Source of the DNA: an uncultured Clostridia bacterium
GTDB lineage: Bacteria; Bacillota; Clostridia; Oscillospirales; Acutalibacteraceae
Assembly: GCA_944384855.1 (NCBI GenBank)
Contig: CALWUY010000012.1
Location: 1-54,891, forward strand
DNA: 54,891 nucleotides
Direction of reading: 5' to 3'
Position 1 is the first letter of the stretch; every line of letters starts with the position of its first letter. The notes under the pieces are model-generated. The model was given only the letters and a program-made list of their open reading frames with translations, made no database searches and had not been told where the DNA came from. Made by a program: the position numbers and the translations under genes. Positions 46,281 through 54,891 of the stretch are shown here, piece by piece.

Positions 46281-47723
46281 TTATTTCAGGTCACTCAGCT
46301 TAAACCGGGTTATTTCTATTAATTCTTTTCCTTTAGAATATACCGTGTAAAAATAGTCGCCGACTACCGTACATGTAGGATAACCGTAAATACCGCCTTT
46401 ATCAAGACCGCTTTTTTGAATAGAATACTGCTCATCACGAATTATATACGCTTTATTGAAATTGTATCCGTCGGATGAAACAGCTATTGTAAGCGGATTG
46501 CGCTGGCTGCCGTAAACCGAGTTGTTAACAATGTAAAAACGTCCGTCAGGGAGTCTTCCGACATCAAACTTAGACTTATCATTCGGTATTCCCGTCGGAT
46601 AAGCGTCCGACCAGGTTTCTCCGCCATCATTGCTTTGTGTATGCCACAAATACTGTGTGTCGCTGCGCATCAACAGATGAAGGATCCCGTCATCAGTTTC
46701 GTAAGCATCAGCCTCGCACAGCTGAACGGCACCTCTGTTATTGGCATCATTAATCTGAGCCTGTGTAAGATTTGAAGCATACCATATCCCTAATCCCGAA
46801 TCATCATCAGAATATTTTATTCCGACAGAGCTCGGAAATACCCATCTGCCGCTTTTTAGCTTAAATGCAGAATGGTTACCTCCTCCTAAAGGAGCTTTTT
46901 CAGCGTCGTTCCAATTCCCGCTGGAATCAAGTGTTTTAATAAAGCTGTCAACGTTTGCCCAATTGTATTCAAGCGGACGGAGCGTAAAATTATTTCTGAG
47001 CGATGACTTCTCATACTCTCTCACCGCATAATACGGCATTAATGTTTTGCCGTTGTTAAACCACCCGGAAGGTTGCTGCACAGTTTCTATATCAGGATAT
47101 ATCACACCGAGGGTAGTATCAGAAAGCGGTACAGCCTCTGTCCAATTTTTAAAATCTTTAGAGGTCGAGATCATGATGCGCTGACCTAAATCATCCTCGT
47201 TTGCCCTTCCTTGCATCCAATACACATAAAACGTATCTTTGAAATATGTTATCATCGGAGCATGGTTAAACGACCAATCGTCATCGTAATCGAAAATAAT
47301 AACCTTTTCACTATTTATTTTGCCGCAATTTTTTGCGTCCTTTTGAGTGATACGCGAAGAATTAAGCCTTGCCGATATACCGCTCACAATAGAATATTGA
47401 CCTTTTGCCACCTCTTGAGTCGTATACTCCGATTTATTAGCGCCTGCTAATATAGATTCAAGCAGTGAGTCATAATCGATTTCTGAAGAAGCGCCGTTAT
47501 TTTGGGAAATATCCGCAGCAGACTGGACAGATGTTATGTCATCCTCCGCAGAAGAGGTATCTGAGAGAGAACTGTCATCTTGCGGTGTACCCTGCTGCTT
47601 TGACGGTTCAGAAGCAGATGTTTCTTTGCCGCTGTCGGTCTTGCCTTTAGAATTATCGCATCCGGATGACACAAATAACAATATCAAAGCAAAAATAACG
47701 ATAAATATACGTTTAGATGTCAT
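46281..47723 (-). CDS. Sialidase-like beta-propeller lipoprotein
   Basis: A 480-residue lipoprotein with lipobox 'FVSSGC' (C22) and then a Ser/Asp/Glu-rich linker of about 100 residues. The propeller (about 130-480) shares 'DDDWSFNHAPMITYF', 'RANEDDLGQRIMIS', 'GGGNHSAFKLKSGRW', 'GRLPDGRFYIVNN' and 'GGIYGYPTC...KGKELIEITRF' with the two downstream paralogues. It is therefore the membrane-tethered external version. Start ATG 47723 has AGAGG 8 bases upstream. It lies 37 bases after the solute-binding lipoprotein, which suggests joint work on captured glycan before import. Confidence 0.8.
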   Translation of the reverse strand: MTSKRIFIVIFALILLFVSSGCDNSKGKTDSGKETSASEPSKQQGTPQDDSSLSDTSSAEDDITSVQSAADISQNNGASSEIDYDSLLESILAGANKSEYTTQEVAKGQYSIVSGISARLNSSRITQKDAKNCGKINSEKVIIFDYDDDWSFNHAPMITYFKDTFYVYWMQGRANEDDLGQRIMISTSKDFKNWTEAVPLSDTTLGVIYPDIETVQQPSGWFNNGKTLMPYYAVREYEKSSLRNNFTLRPLEYNWANVDSFIKTLDSSGNWNDAEKAPLGGGNHSAFKLKSGRWVFPSSVGIKYSDDDSGLGIWYASNLTQAQINDANNRGAVQLCEADAYETDDGILHLLMRSDTQYLWHTQSNDGGETWSDAYPTGIPNDKSKFDVGRLPDGRFYIVNNSVYGSQRNPLTIAVSSDGYNFNKAYIIRDEQYSIQKSGLDKGGIYGYPTCTVVGDYFYTVYSKGKELIEITRFKLSDLK

Positions 47724-47760
47724 TGATTTCACCTCTTCCTGTTGATGATTTTGAAGAAAT

Positions 47761-49443
47761 CTATTTTATTGCTGCATTATAGGCTTCAATGACCTCCTGG
47801 GCGCCAAGCGATCTTATCTGCGAAATCAAAGAATCCAATTCACTGAGAGATTTACGTCCGGTTATCAAATCGTAAATGTTGTCCTCCATAAGCTTCTCTA
47901 TGGCATCTGCCTTAGCTGTAATAGATTCACGCTTATCAGAGCTTACCGCCGGAGTAATATTGACATTAGTCTTTACATTTCCCGCCGCTATATCATTTTT
48001 AAGAGTATTGTAAGCCTTGCTTTCTTCTACACCGCTTATTGCCGCCGGCAGCTCGCCTGTGTTTCGTACCAGCGGAGAAAAGCTTAATTGACCAAGACCG
48101 AAATCAGCTGCATATGAATAATACGGATATGTTTTGTTCTTATATCGTTCGGCAATTTTACTCGGGATTGAGACAGACCCGTCGCTATTAACGGTATAGG
48201 TCACATTTTCCTTTCCGTAATTGTTGATGTACATAGCCTCATCAGAATAACACCAATCCATAAATTTTATCAGCTTGTCGATTTTATCCGATTTTGCATT
48301 AAGGCAGTATGTTGTTTCATACCAAGAATCAGCAAATTCATACCCGACCTTCTTGCCGAACAAATTTTCCATAAGCGGCATTACTGAAAAGTCCGCATTT
48401 GGATTGCTGTTTCTAAGAGTAGCCGTCTGATATTCAGAAAAAGTATCATTATCAATCCAGAAGAATATTTTATTTTTTGCAACTCCTTCTTCCCAAGTGC
48501 TTGAAGAACATTCTTCAAAGTTTTTATCCAGAATACCTTCGTTATAGCACTTTATAAGAAAAGACAGTACATTACGGTATCCTGACTCCAATATACCAAG
48601 CTTAAAGCTTTTAGCATCATTATCATAGTAGAAACCGTGATAGCACCCGAGTGAACTTTCGAAGTTCTTTACTAACGTTATCTTATGCCTGCCGCTTATA
48701 GGCGTGCTGTCAGGGTATTTTGCCTTAAGCGTTTTCATCACATTGAACCAATCGTCATAAGTAGAAGGTATGGCAAGATTATTGCTTGAAAGTATATCCT
48801 TACGTATACACGGATATAAACCGTTTGTAGATTGCTGTTCTGTCGTTAATGGATAATTCCCTGCGTTTACCTGAATAAATCCGGGAATTTTTCCGTCAAT
48901 ATTGATCCAGCTGGCAAATTCAAGTTTATCGTACCATTTGCTGTAGTTTGGCAACGAGCCATTTTTCATATATGTATCAATATTAACGAATAGCTCAGGA
49001 GAATAATTTGACAGCTTATCAAATTCAAGTACATTTATATCATAAAGCTGTCCGCTGGCAAGAATGGCTGCCTGCTTGGCTGTATAACTTGACTGTGATG
49101 TTACATCTATATCTAATGTTACATTAGTTGCCGCAGTAAGTTCCTGAAATTTCACAGTATTCGTGTTATAAGTTTGATACGGATGCTCAAGCGCAAATAC
49201 TGTGAATGTTACCGGTTCTGAAAAAAGAGGTTCTCCCGATGTTCCGCCCGCGGTATTTCCCGAATTTCCTGTATCCGATGAAACAGAAGCATCATTTTCC
49301 AACTCATTAAGAAAACTGTCAACCGGTATATCTTCATACTCATATACACTGTACTCGCTGACAGTTGTTCCGGAATTGCACCCGCACAGACAAACCACCA
49401 TTATTGCGCACAGTATCTTGATAACTAATTTTTTTGTGTTCAT
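47761..49443 (-). CDS. Extracellular solute-binding lipoprotein of a sugar ABC importer
   Basis: A 560-residue lipoprotein: signal peptide with lipobox 'LCGC' (C22), a low-complexity linker rich in Ser/Thr/Gly, then a family 1-type solute-binding fold with 'PSTYDDWFNVMKTLKAKYPD' and 'DKLIKFMDWCYSDEAMYINN'. The length matches the large clostridial oligosaccharide-binding proteins (LplA/YtcQ type). GGAGG lies 8 bases before the ATG. It is the second gene of the operon, 15 bases after the giant LRR protein, and is the best candidate partner for the second permease pair, which lacks an adjacent binding protein. Confidence 0.9.
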   Translation of the reverse strand: MNTKKLVIKILCAIMVVCLCGCNSGTTVSEYSVYEYEDIPVDSFLNELENDASVSSDTGNSGNTAGGTSGEPLFSEPVTFTVFALEHPYQTYNTNTVKFQELTAATNVTLDIDVTSQSSYTAKQAAILASGQLYDINVLEFDKLSNYSPELFVNIDTYMKNGSLPNYSKWYDKLEFASWINIDGKIPGFIQVNAGNYPLTTEQQSTNGLYPCIRKDILSSNNLAIPSTYDDWFNVMKTLKAKYPDSTPISGRHKITLVKNFESSLGCYHGFYYDNDAKSFKLGILESGYRNVLSFLIKCYNEGILDKNFEECSSSTWEEGVAKNKIFFWIDNDTFSEYQTATLRNSNPNADFSVMPLMENLFGKKVGYEFADSWYETTYCLNAKSDKIDKLIKFMDWCYSDEAMYINNYGKENVTYTVNSDGSVSIPSKIAERYKNKTYPYYSYAADFGLGQLSFSPLVRNTGELPAAISGVEESKAYNTLKNDIAAGNVKTNVNITPAVSSDKRESITAKADAIEKLMEDNIYDLITGRKSLSELDSLISQIRSLGAQEVIEAYNAAIK

Positions 49444-49458
49444 CTTTAAATCCTCCGT

Positions 49459-52400
49459 TTATATTTTAATTACGCACGATTTTTTCTTCTTTTTTTTATA
49501 CAGGAAAAACGCAAGTAAAAATACACCTGAAGCAAGTACCGCTGCACCTACCGAAATTCCGATAATCAAACCCATATTATTATTTTTTATAACAACATAT
49601 TTCTTTTTCTTTGTAAGCACTTTTTGGGTTGCCGGGCCGCTGTTATCGTCAACTGTGTCGCTGCCCATGTTATTGATATATAGATTATCCGGATTTGAAT
49701 CATTAATATTGAACTCACTGTCATATTCATCAGATGAGCCGTTTGTTAATATCGCCGCGTCCGAAGCCTTGATGGCATCGTCCACGGTTTTGAATATTCC
49801 TGCCCATTCAACATAAAATATATCATCTTCTACGGCCGTACCGGTAAACGTCAAATTAAATGCCGTAGAAATCCAGTTTCCCGCAAACAAATGGTCCATT
49901 GCATTGTTTTTGCTGCAATCTATAATTATAGTCTGCCATTCCGATGTTGCGGTATAGACCGGTTTCATAATGTCGTAAAACAATGACGCATCTTCTTTTA
50001 TTGACTCAGTAGTTTTAAAGCTGTACCATCCGCTCGCTGAAGCAGTATTATTAAGCTTAAGCCTGATAGCAAGTATCGGATATTCTTCAACCGGAACACT
50101 TTTGAATGATACGGTAAAATATGCTGTCTCATGTGTTAGCTGGCCATCAGCATAAGAGCCTGATACCGCGTCCTTGGCGCAAATCATTGCCGTACCCATT
50201 TTTTCATCGAAACAGGCGTATGTATCCGACAAATCGCTCCAATTCATACGTTCAAAATTACTCTTTATTGTGAAATCTATCAAAGTCGAATCTGTTGACG
50301 AATTTGAAGAAAAATAATTCTCGTACTCTTCATTTGTAAGAAGTGAGGCTTCTTTAACCCATATATGATCGCCCTCCTCAAATTCACCGCCCGAAAGCGC
50401 TTTAAATCCGATACTTACCCAATTACCGTTCATAAAATCGCTTTCAATATCTGAGACAATAATTGTTTGCCATCCGCTTTCATTTTTATACGCGCTCACA
50501 TTTGAAGGAATATATATTTCATTTCCTCTTCCCGGATGAATATCAGTTCCTCTGAGTTCCCTGGAATAAGATGTAACCCATTCCGCAGAATTATGAACTG
50601 TTTTATTAGAGGAAATTTTAACCTTTAATGCCAAATAGGGATATTTTTCGGTCGAAAGCTTTGAATCATACACTTCACTTTGTCCGTCGGATAATACGTA
50701 GAATGTCCCTGCATTGTTCAGCCTTTTATCTTTATCTATATCTTTTACCGTTATCCTTGCGGCATTTTCTTCCGGATCATATATGATCTCTGTGTCGTCA
50801 CCCGCTTTTGTATAAAGCTTTTCTATGGTCTCTTCACTGTTATAGCGCCAATATGTAAGCGTACACTCGTTGCTCTGTGAAAAAGCTTCATTAGATATAC
50901 TGCCGGTCACAGCAGATTCCATCAGCATATCATTTATTTTTTCACTGCAGTAGAAAACCGTATCATTATCGTATGTATAAAAAGCATTGCTTGCTATACT
51001 CTCAATCGTATCAGGCAAATACACTTTCCTGAGTCCTGTATCAAAATAGAACGCTCCTGTTTCAATTGATATAACCGACTCAGGTATTGCAAGCTCCCGC
51101 AAGCAATATATATGCCGGAAAGCGTATGCCGCTATTGATGTCAGGGTTTCCGGCAGCTCTAATTCCTTAAGGCTGCTCATTCCCTGAAATGCGCGCGAGC
51201 CAATGGTTATTAAATTATCGGAAAGCTTTAACGTTTCTACATTGTAACAACACTCAAAAGCACCGTTTCCTATATCTGTAACTGTATCAGGCATTATTAT
51301 TTTTGTCAGGCTGCCGTTATAAGCGAACGCATTCAACCCTATTGCGCAAACCGGTATTCCGCTGTCGGTAAATTCCGGAATCGCGATTTCCGAATCATTC
51401 CCCGTATATGCTGTTATCCTTGCCTTTGTATTGCTTTGATAATATGTGAACGTATAATCAGAAGTCCTTGTAACCGGAATTCCCCTTATTTCTCCCTTAA
51501 ATCCCGAAGTTACAAGAAGCTCTTTAATATCCGTTGTATTGGCATTAACCGAAATTTTTCCCGAGCCGAATGCGTTTTTTCCTATTTTGTAAACGCTGTC
51601 AGGTAAAGTGATTTCCTCTAAAAACGCACAATCGCTAAATGCACCTTCTCCGATTTCAAGCAGGTACGGCGGAAGTTCTGTCTGCTCAACACCGCTTCCT
51701 TTGAAAGCATTTTCAGATATTACGGCAATTTCATCCCCGAATTTCACGGTTTTTAAAGATACGCAGTTATAAAATGCATCTTCTGAAATTTCACTTAACC
51801 TTTTCGGAAGTATGACTTCCTTGAGCTTTAACGACTGGGCAAAAACCCCTTTTCCTATTCCCAACACACTGTCAGGAATTATTACGGTTTCAATTCCGCT
51901 TGAACGAAAGGCGCCGGCGTCAATATATGCCACTTTATAAGTTTTACCGTCCATCTCGCATTCCTCTGGTATTGAAATATCAGAATTGCTGCCTGTATAC
52001 CCGGTTATTGCCGCCTCACCGAATTCATCAGAAATTACACGGTAAGTGTAGTCAGATTCTATCTCCAATGACACACCGTTTATAATGCCGTCGAAGCGCT
52101 CTCTGACCAACTCGTATATGTCAGTGTTCGGAACGGTGACAACGCAATCAGATGCAACGCCTTTAAATGTGTTTAATCCGATACTCTCGACTGTCGACGG
52201 AATAACCACACGCTTTAAAGATGAGCAGCCGTTAAACGCATTTGCTCTTATTTCGGTTATCCCTTCTGACAAAACCACAGATTCTATAGAAGTGTTTTTT
52301 GAAAACAGCGAGTGTGTTATATACTCTGCTTTTTTATCTTCTATGTAAGACGGGACTATAATTTCTGTCAGATCCCCGGTGTATTTATTCTGTGAACTCC

Positions 52401-54261
52401 CGTTAATCTTACCGTCATCGTCTATTTTAAAATATTTTGAAGATGAGATTCCGTATCCTTCAACCTCAATATCGCATATTTTGTTTCCTGAATTTCTCAC
52501 AATGTTCATTGTTTCAAGATCAGTCACATATATAGTGGCATCCTCAGAAATCCCTCTAAAACAGTCCTTGCCGATTTCTTTAAGCGTAGAAGGAAGATAT
52601 ATCTTTTTCAGCGACTTATTATCCGCAAAAACCTCGGTTCCGAGAGTTTCCACGCCCTCAGGAATAACAATTTCTTCCAGACCGTAACAGTTGCGGAATG
52701 CATAATCCTTTATTTCCACAACATTCGTACCTATATTTATTTCTTTAAGAGATTGACAATTCTCAAAACAATTATTGTTTATATACATCAATTTTTCCGG
52801 CAGCTGAATCTTGGTAATATTCAAACTGCCTGAAAAAGCGTATTCACCTATCCATGAAACGCTTTCGGGAATAATAACAGATACCAGATATTGCTTATTT
52901 GAAAAAGCATAGGTTGTAATGCCGGTAACCGGCATATTCAGCTGAGGCCCCACATAATCGGGAATAGTAATTTTTGATTTTGAACCGGTATATGATTTGA
53001 TAATAGCATTTGCGTTTCCCAGATACACATAATCATTAGGATCATTTTCCGGCACAAACTTTACCTCGCCTTTGTAACCTGATTGCAGCAGCAAAGTTTC
53101 AACCTCATCTACTGTCACACAGATTACGGCGTCTGCAGAAATACCGGCAAAAGCATCTTTACCTATATATGTAACTGTATACGGTATCGTAAACTGCTTA
53201 AGTGAAGTACAACCATAAAACGCTCTGCTCCCTATATATGAAAAATCCTCTGGTACGGATACGACTTCCAATGATGTGCAATTTTCAAAAGCGGATTCTC
53301 CGATAGTAGACGCCTTCGCCGGCAAGTAAACGTTTTTCAGGAAACCGCAGCCTTGAAATGATCCGCTGTCTATACCGCAAACATCGTATCCACCGAGAAA
53401 CGCCGGTATGGATATCTTTTCATCGCTTCCGGTATATTTTGTAACATACGCCTTACCGCTGTCTACACGGTACTCATAATCTTCGGGATTTTCCACAGGT
53501 GCTCCCAGTATTGTTCCTTTAAATCCTGCATTCTGCAATTTTTTAGCAACGTCAAGAGTAAAAACATTTATAACAGCGCTTTCGGGCACCTGATAAAAAC
53601 TATATGCTCCTATGTCTTTAACGTTTTCGTAAATCGTAGTGCTTTCAAATGATGTGCAGCCCACAAAAACCGAAGAGCCTATTTGCTCTAATGTTTCAGG
53701 CAAAATAATTGTTTTAAGCGATGTACAATTTTGAAATGCCACATTATCAATCAATTTAACGCCCTCAGGCAATTCGATGCTCTCTAATGCACTGCACCCG
53801 AAAAAAGCGCGTTTAGCTATTGTTGTAACACCTTCGTGTAATTTTACCTGAGAAAGAGAAGTACATCCATCAAATGCGCCTAACTGAATTTCCGATACGG
53901 TACCCGGAACCTCTACTGATTTTAACCCTGTGCACTCAGTAAAAGCATACTGACAAATATACTCGACACCTTCGGGTATAATCACTTGTTCGATATTGCT
54001 GTTTTTTTCAAAAGCCCGGACCTGAATTGCAGTCACTTGATTTCCCTCTATAGAAGACGGTATGGTTACAATTTTTTGACTGCCACGATATCCTATAATA
54101 TAAGCCTTATTACTTCCGGCAACACTCCAGACGAATCCATCATTTGTCACTGTTTCATCAGCTGAAACGAAACCGTTTGAGTACAATGATGAAAAAATCA
54201 AAATCATACTTATCATAAAACAGAAAACTCTTTTAAAGCGTTTCGTTGTCATAAAATGCAC
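49459..54261 (-). CDS. Giant membrane-anchored leucine-rich-repeat (BspA-like) surface protein
   Basis: First gene of the large operon, about 1,600 residues. A signal peptide (about 10-33) precedes four or more blocks of BspA/LRR_5 repeats such as 'VTAIQVRAFEKNSNIEQVII' and 'IPEGVEYICQYAFTECTGLK', separated by short spacers of the 'DYEYRV...AYVTKYTGSD' type. Two beta-sandwich, binding-module-like domains lie at about 1190-1500. A membrane helix (about 1565-1588) and a Lys-rich tail anchor the C-terminus; no LPXTG is visible. Such proteins bind host or plant ligands. The start is GTG 54261 or ATG 54252: GAGGG is 3 nt before the former and 12 nt before the latter, so neither is ideal. Confidence 0.85.
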   Translation of the reverse strand: MHFMTTKRFKRVFCFMISMILIFSSLYSNGFVSADETVTNDGFVWSVAGSNKAYIIGYRGSQKIVTIPSSIEGNQVTAIQVRAFEKNSNIEQVIIPEGVEYICQYAFTECTGLKSVEVPGTVSEIQLGAFDGCTSLSQVKLHEGVTTIAKRAFFGCSALESIELPEGVKLIDNVAFQNCTSLKTIILPETLEQIGSSVFVGCTSFESTTIYENVKDIGAYSFYQVPESAVINVFTLDVAKKLQNAGFKGTILGAPVENPEDYEYRVDSGKAYVTKYTGSDEKISIPAFLGGYDVCGIDSGSFQGCGFLKNVYLPAKASTIGESAFENCTSLEVVSVPEDFSYIGSRAFYGCTSLKQFTIPYTVTYIGKDAFAGISADAVICVTVDEVETLLLQSGYKGEVKFVPENDPNDYVYLGNANAIIKSYTGSKSKITIPDYVGPQLNMPVTGITTYAFSNKQYLVSVIIPESVSWIGEYAFSGSLNITKIQLPEKLMYINNNCFENCQSLKEINIGTNVVEIKDYAFRNCYGLEEIVIPEGVETLGTEVFADNKSLKKIYLPSTLKEIGKDCFRGISEDATIYVTDLETMNIVRNSGNKICDIEVEGYGISSSKYFKIDDDGKINGSSQNKYTGDLTEIIVPSYIEDKKAEYITHSLFSKNTSIESVVLSEGITEIRANAFNGCSSLKRVVIPSTVESIGLNTFKGVASDCVVTVPNTDIYELVRERFDGIINGVSLEIESDYTYRVISDEFGEAAITGYTGSNSDISIPEECEMDGKTYKVAYIDAGAFRSSGIETVIIPDSVLGIGKGVFAQSLKLKEVILPKRLSEISEDAFYNCVSLKTVKFGDEIAVISENAFKGSGVEQTELPPYLLEIGEGAFSDCAFLEEITLPDSVYKIGKNAFGSGKISVNANTTDIKELLVTSGFKGEIRGIPVTRTSDYTFTYYQSNTKARITAYTGNDSEIAIPEFTDSGIPVCAIGLNAFAYNGSLTKIIMPDTVTDIGNGAFECCYNVETLKLSDNLITIGSRAFQGMSSLKELELPETLTSIAAYAFRHIYCLRELAIPESVISIETGAFYFDTGLRKVYLPDTIESIASNAFYTYDNDTVFYCSEKINDMLMESAVTGSISNEAFSQSNECTLTYWRYNSEETIEKLYTKAGDDTEIIYDPEENAARITVKDIDKDKRLNNAGTFYVLSDGQSEVYDSKLSTEKYPYLALKVKISSNKTVHNSAEWVTSYSRELRGTDIHPGRGNEIYIPSNVSAYKNESGWQTIIVSDIESDFMNGNWVSIGFKALSGGEFEEGDHIWVKEASLLTNEEYENYFSSNSSTDSTLIDFTIKSNFERMNWSDLSDTYACFDEKMGTAMICAKDAVSGSYADGQLTHETAYFTVSFKSVPVEEYPILAIRLKLNNTASASGWYSFKTTESIKEDASLFYDIMKPVYTATSEWQTIIIDCSKNNAMDHLFAGNWISTAFNLTFTGTAVEDDIFYVEWAGIFKTVDDAIKASDAAILTNGSSDEYDSEFNINDSNPDNLYINNMGSDTVDDNSGPATQKVLTKKKKYVVIKNNNMGLIIGISVGAAVLASGVFLLAFFLYKKKKKKSCVIKI

Positions 54262-54412
54262 CGTCCCTCAATAATCATATCAAAATTTTCCTTTATTTTC
54301 CAAACAATACAATGGTATCGATCACCCAACATACAACTCTTAAAGCCTCAGAAAACATTAATTTTGTATAGACTTTTTAAAACAATCTCCATAAACCACG
54401 AATTTATTATAA

Positions 54413-54440
54413 ATTATATACTATACAAATACAATGTCAA
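54413..54440 (-). promoter_or_regulatory. Promoter of the large glycan/transport operon
   Basis: On the minus strand, TTGACA (54435-54440), a 16-base spacer and TATAAT (54413-54418). Transcription would start near 54406. The leader before the first gene is long enough for regulation, but I found no convincing operator in it. Confidence 0.75.
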
Positions 54441-54504
54441 AACTTACCCAAAAAATATCATTTTTTATCAGGTTCAAAATTTAAAAGTTACGTTTATAAT
54501 ATTA

Positions 54505-54545
54505 AAAAAACAGCTGTAAAGCATGTGGTTTTACAGTTGTTTTTT
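54505..54545. terminator. Terminator after the gene at the right edge (bidirectional form)
   Basis: A-rich CAGCTGTAAA (54511-54520) pairs with TTTACAGTTG (54530-54539), with one G-T pair and a 9-nt loop. It is flanked by seven A on the left and six T on the right. On the minus strand it ends with seven T, matching termination of the gene entering from the right edge (stop at 54771). Confidence 0.7.
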
Positions 54546-54770
54546 CAGTGTTTTATATCAGTTTACGGTTGCAGGCAATATATTTTTTCAGCATTACATT
54601 CTGTATACGCAGGGTTTTATAACGGCTTTTAATAATATAAAAAAAGATATAAAATCATAAAGTTTTTACTATGAGCCGTACTCTAATCCTTTTGAAAAAA
54701 TATCGGTTAAATAATAAAACCTTCTTTTGTATAATGGTCTTGCTAATAAATACGGTAATACTATCAACCG

Positions 54771-54891
54771 TCACATATTATATTTTCTTATCCAGTATGC
54801 CGGAGTACAGCTCCATGCATGGCAGGCACTGTTGATTTCGGGAGCATTATATGGAGATTCCAAATGATTCTGCGGATTAAATACTTCCGGG
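54771..54891 (-). CDS. C-terminus of a protein, possibly a six-hairpin (GH78-like) glycosidase (partial)
   Basis: The minus-strand frame entering from the right edge encodes 39 residues before TGA at 54771-54773. It ends 'NSACHAWSCTPAYWIRKYNM'. A C-terminal '(N/S)xxHAWSxxPAY' motif is common in (alpha/alpha)6-barrel glycosidases such as alpha-L-rhamnosidases of GH78 and relatives. The glycan context and the terminator at 54505-54545 agree with a real gene end. The family assignment rests on one motif and is tentative. Confidence 0.55.
   Translation of the reverse strand, partial: PEVFNPQNHLESPYNAPEINSACHAWSCTPAYWIRKYNM

Larger units (their letters stand above)
54262..54770. other. Intergenic region: operon leader, promoter and terminator
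   Basis: This stretch of 509 bases separates the large operon from the gene at the right edge. It holds a leader of about 145 nt, the operon promoter (54413-54440) and a terminator (54505-54545). Between 54546 and 54770 the sequence is AT-rich with no supported gene. Confidence 0.6.

Noticed and set aside
41782-47723. Calling the propeller proteins true GH33 sialidases
   Set aside because: The Asp-box-like repeats are loose, and I could not place the Arg triad or the Tyr-Glu pair, so only 'sialidase-like' is supported.
54671-54849. Plus-strand frame with a hydrophobic stretch at the right edge
   Set aside because: It overlaps the minus-strand C-terminus carrying a recognisable 'HAWSCTPAY' motif, ends quickly, and has no clear ribosome site.
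1-54891. CRISPR array, rRNA, tRNA or prophage genes
   Set aside because: No regularly spaced repeats, rRNA segments, cloverleaf candidates or phage structural genes were recognised by reading both strands; a tRNAscan or Rfam search would be decisive for small RNAs.

Overview
The window reads as a chromosomal segment of a low-to-medium G+C Gram-positive anaerobe of the class Clostridia, most likely an uncultured gut or rumen Oscillospirales-type bacterium. This rests on the housekeeping genes (hprK, rapZ-whiA, RNase J, type III glutamine synthetase), strong GGAGG ribosome sites, dockerin modules, CUT1 sugar transporters and abundant glycan-active proteins. The taxonomic call is inference. Apart from an insertion-sequence end at the far left and one AraC-type regulator, every gene is on the minus strand.

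Layout, left to right. (1) 1-127: right end of an IS66-family element (transposase C-terminus, terminator, GTAAGCG-type terminal repeat). (2) 191-3306: a secreted clan GH-A glycosidase with four binding-type modules and a C-terminal dockerin-like segment, split by a frameshift. (3) 3339-7396: type III glutamine synthetase with its own promoter, a transglutaminase-like lipoprotein and a membrane-anchored protein of unknown role. (4) 7454-19652: an eleven-gene housekeeping operon read hprK, ROK kinase, murB, rapZ, whiA, RNase J, rplI, dnaB, tilS, hpt, ftsH, with a visible promoter upstream of hprK and a strong terminator after ftsH. (5) 20186-22319: a GH36 alpha-galactosidase interrupted by a frameshift in an A9 tract. 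(6) 22820-28548: a five-gene operon with two GH127/DUF1680-type glycosidases, a PfkB sugar kinase, an arabinose-5-phosphate-isomerase-like SIS protein and a FucU/RbsD mutarotase; a divergent AraC regulator (28808-29713) has a near-consensus promoter.

(7) 29865-54261 is the most unusual part: about 24.4 kb of thirteen co-directional, closely spaced genes behind one near-consensus promoter (54413-54440). In transcription order it encodes a giant membrane-anchored leucine-rich-repeat protein, a solute-binding lipoprotein, three related sialidase-like propeller proteins (a lipoprotein, a secreted LRR-dockerin fusion and a cytoplasmic form), a solute-binding protein fused to carbohydrate-binding-like modules, two pairs of CUT1 permeases, an NHL-propeller/YIP1 membrane protein, a DUF5696 protein and a DHDPS/NAL-family aldolase-like enzyme. 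I read it as an uncharacterised Gram-positive glycan capture, import and processing locus; it lacks an ABC ATPase, which presumably is shared from elsewhere in the genome. (8) 54771-54891 holds the C-terminus of another protein, possibly a six-hairpin (GH78-like) glycosidase.

The glycan genes fit together as surface binding and cleavage, ABC import and intracellular hydrolysis, with HPr kinase and a glucokinase-type ROK protein nearby as possible links to carbon catabolite control. No rRNA, tRNA, CRISPR array or phage gene was recognised.
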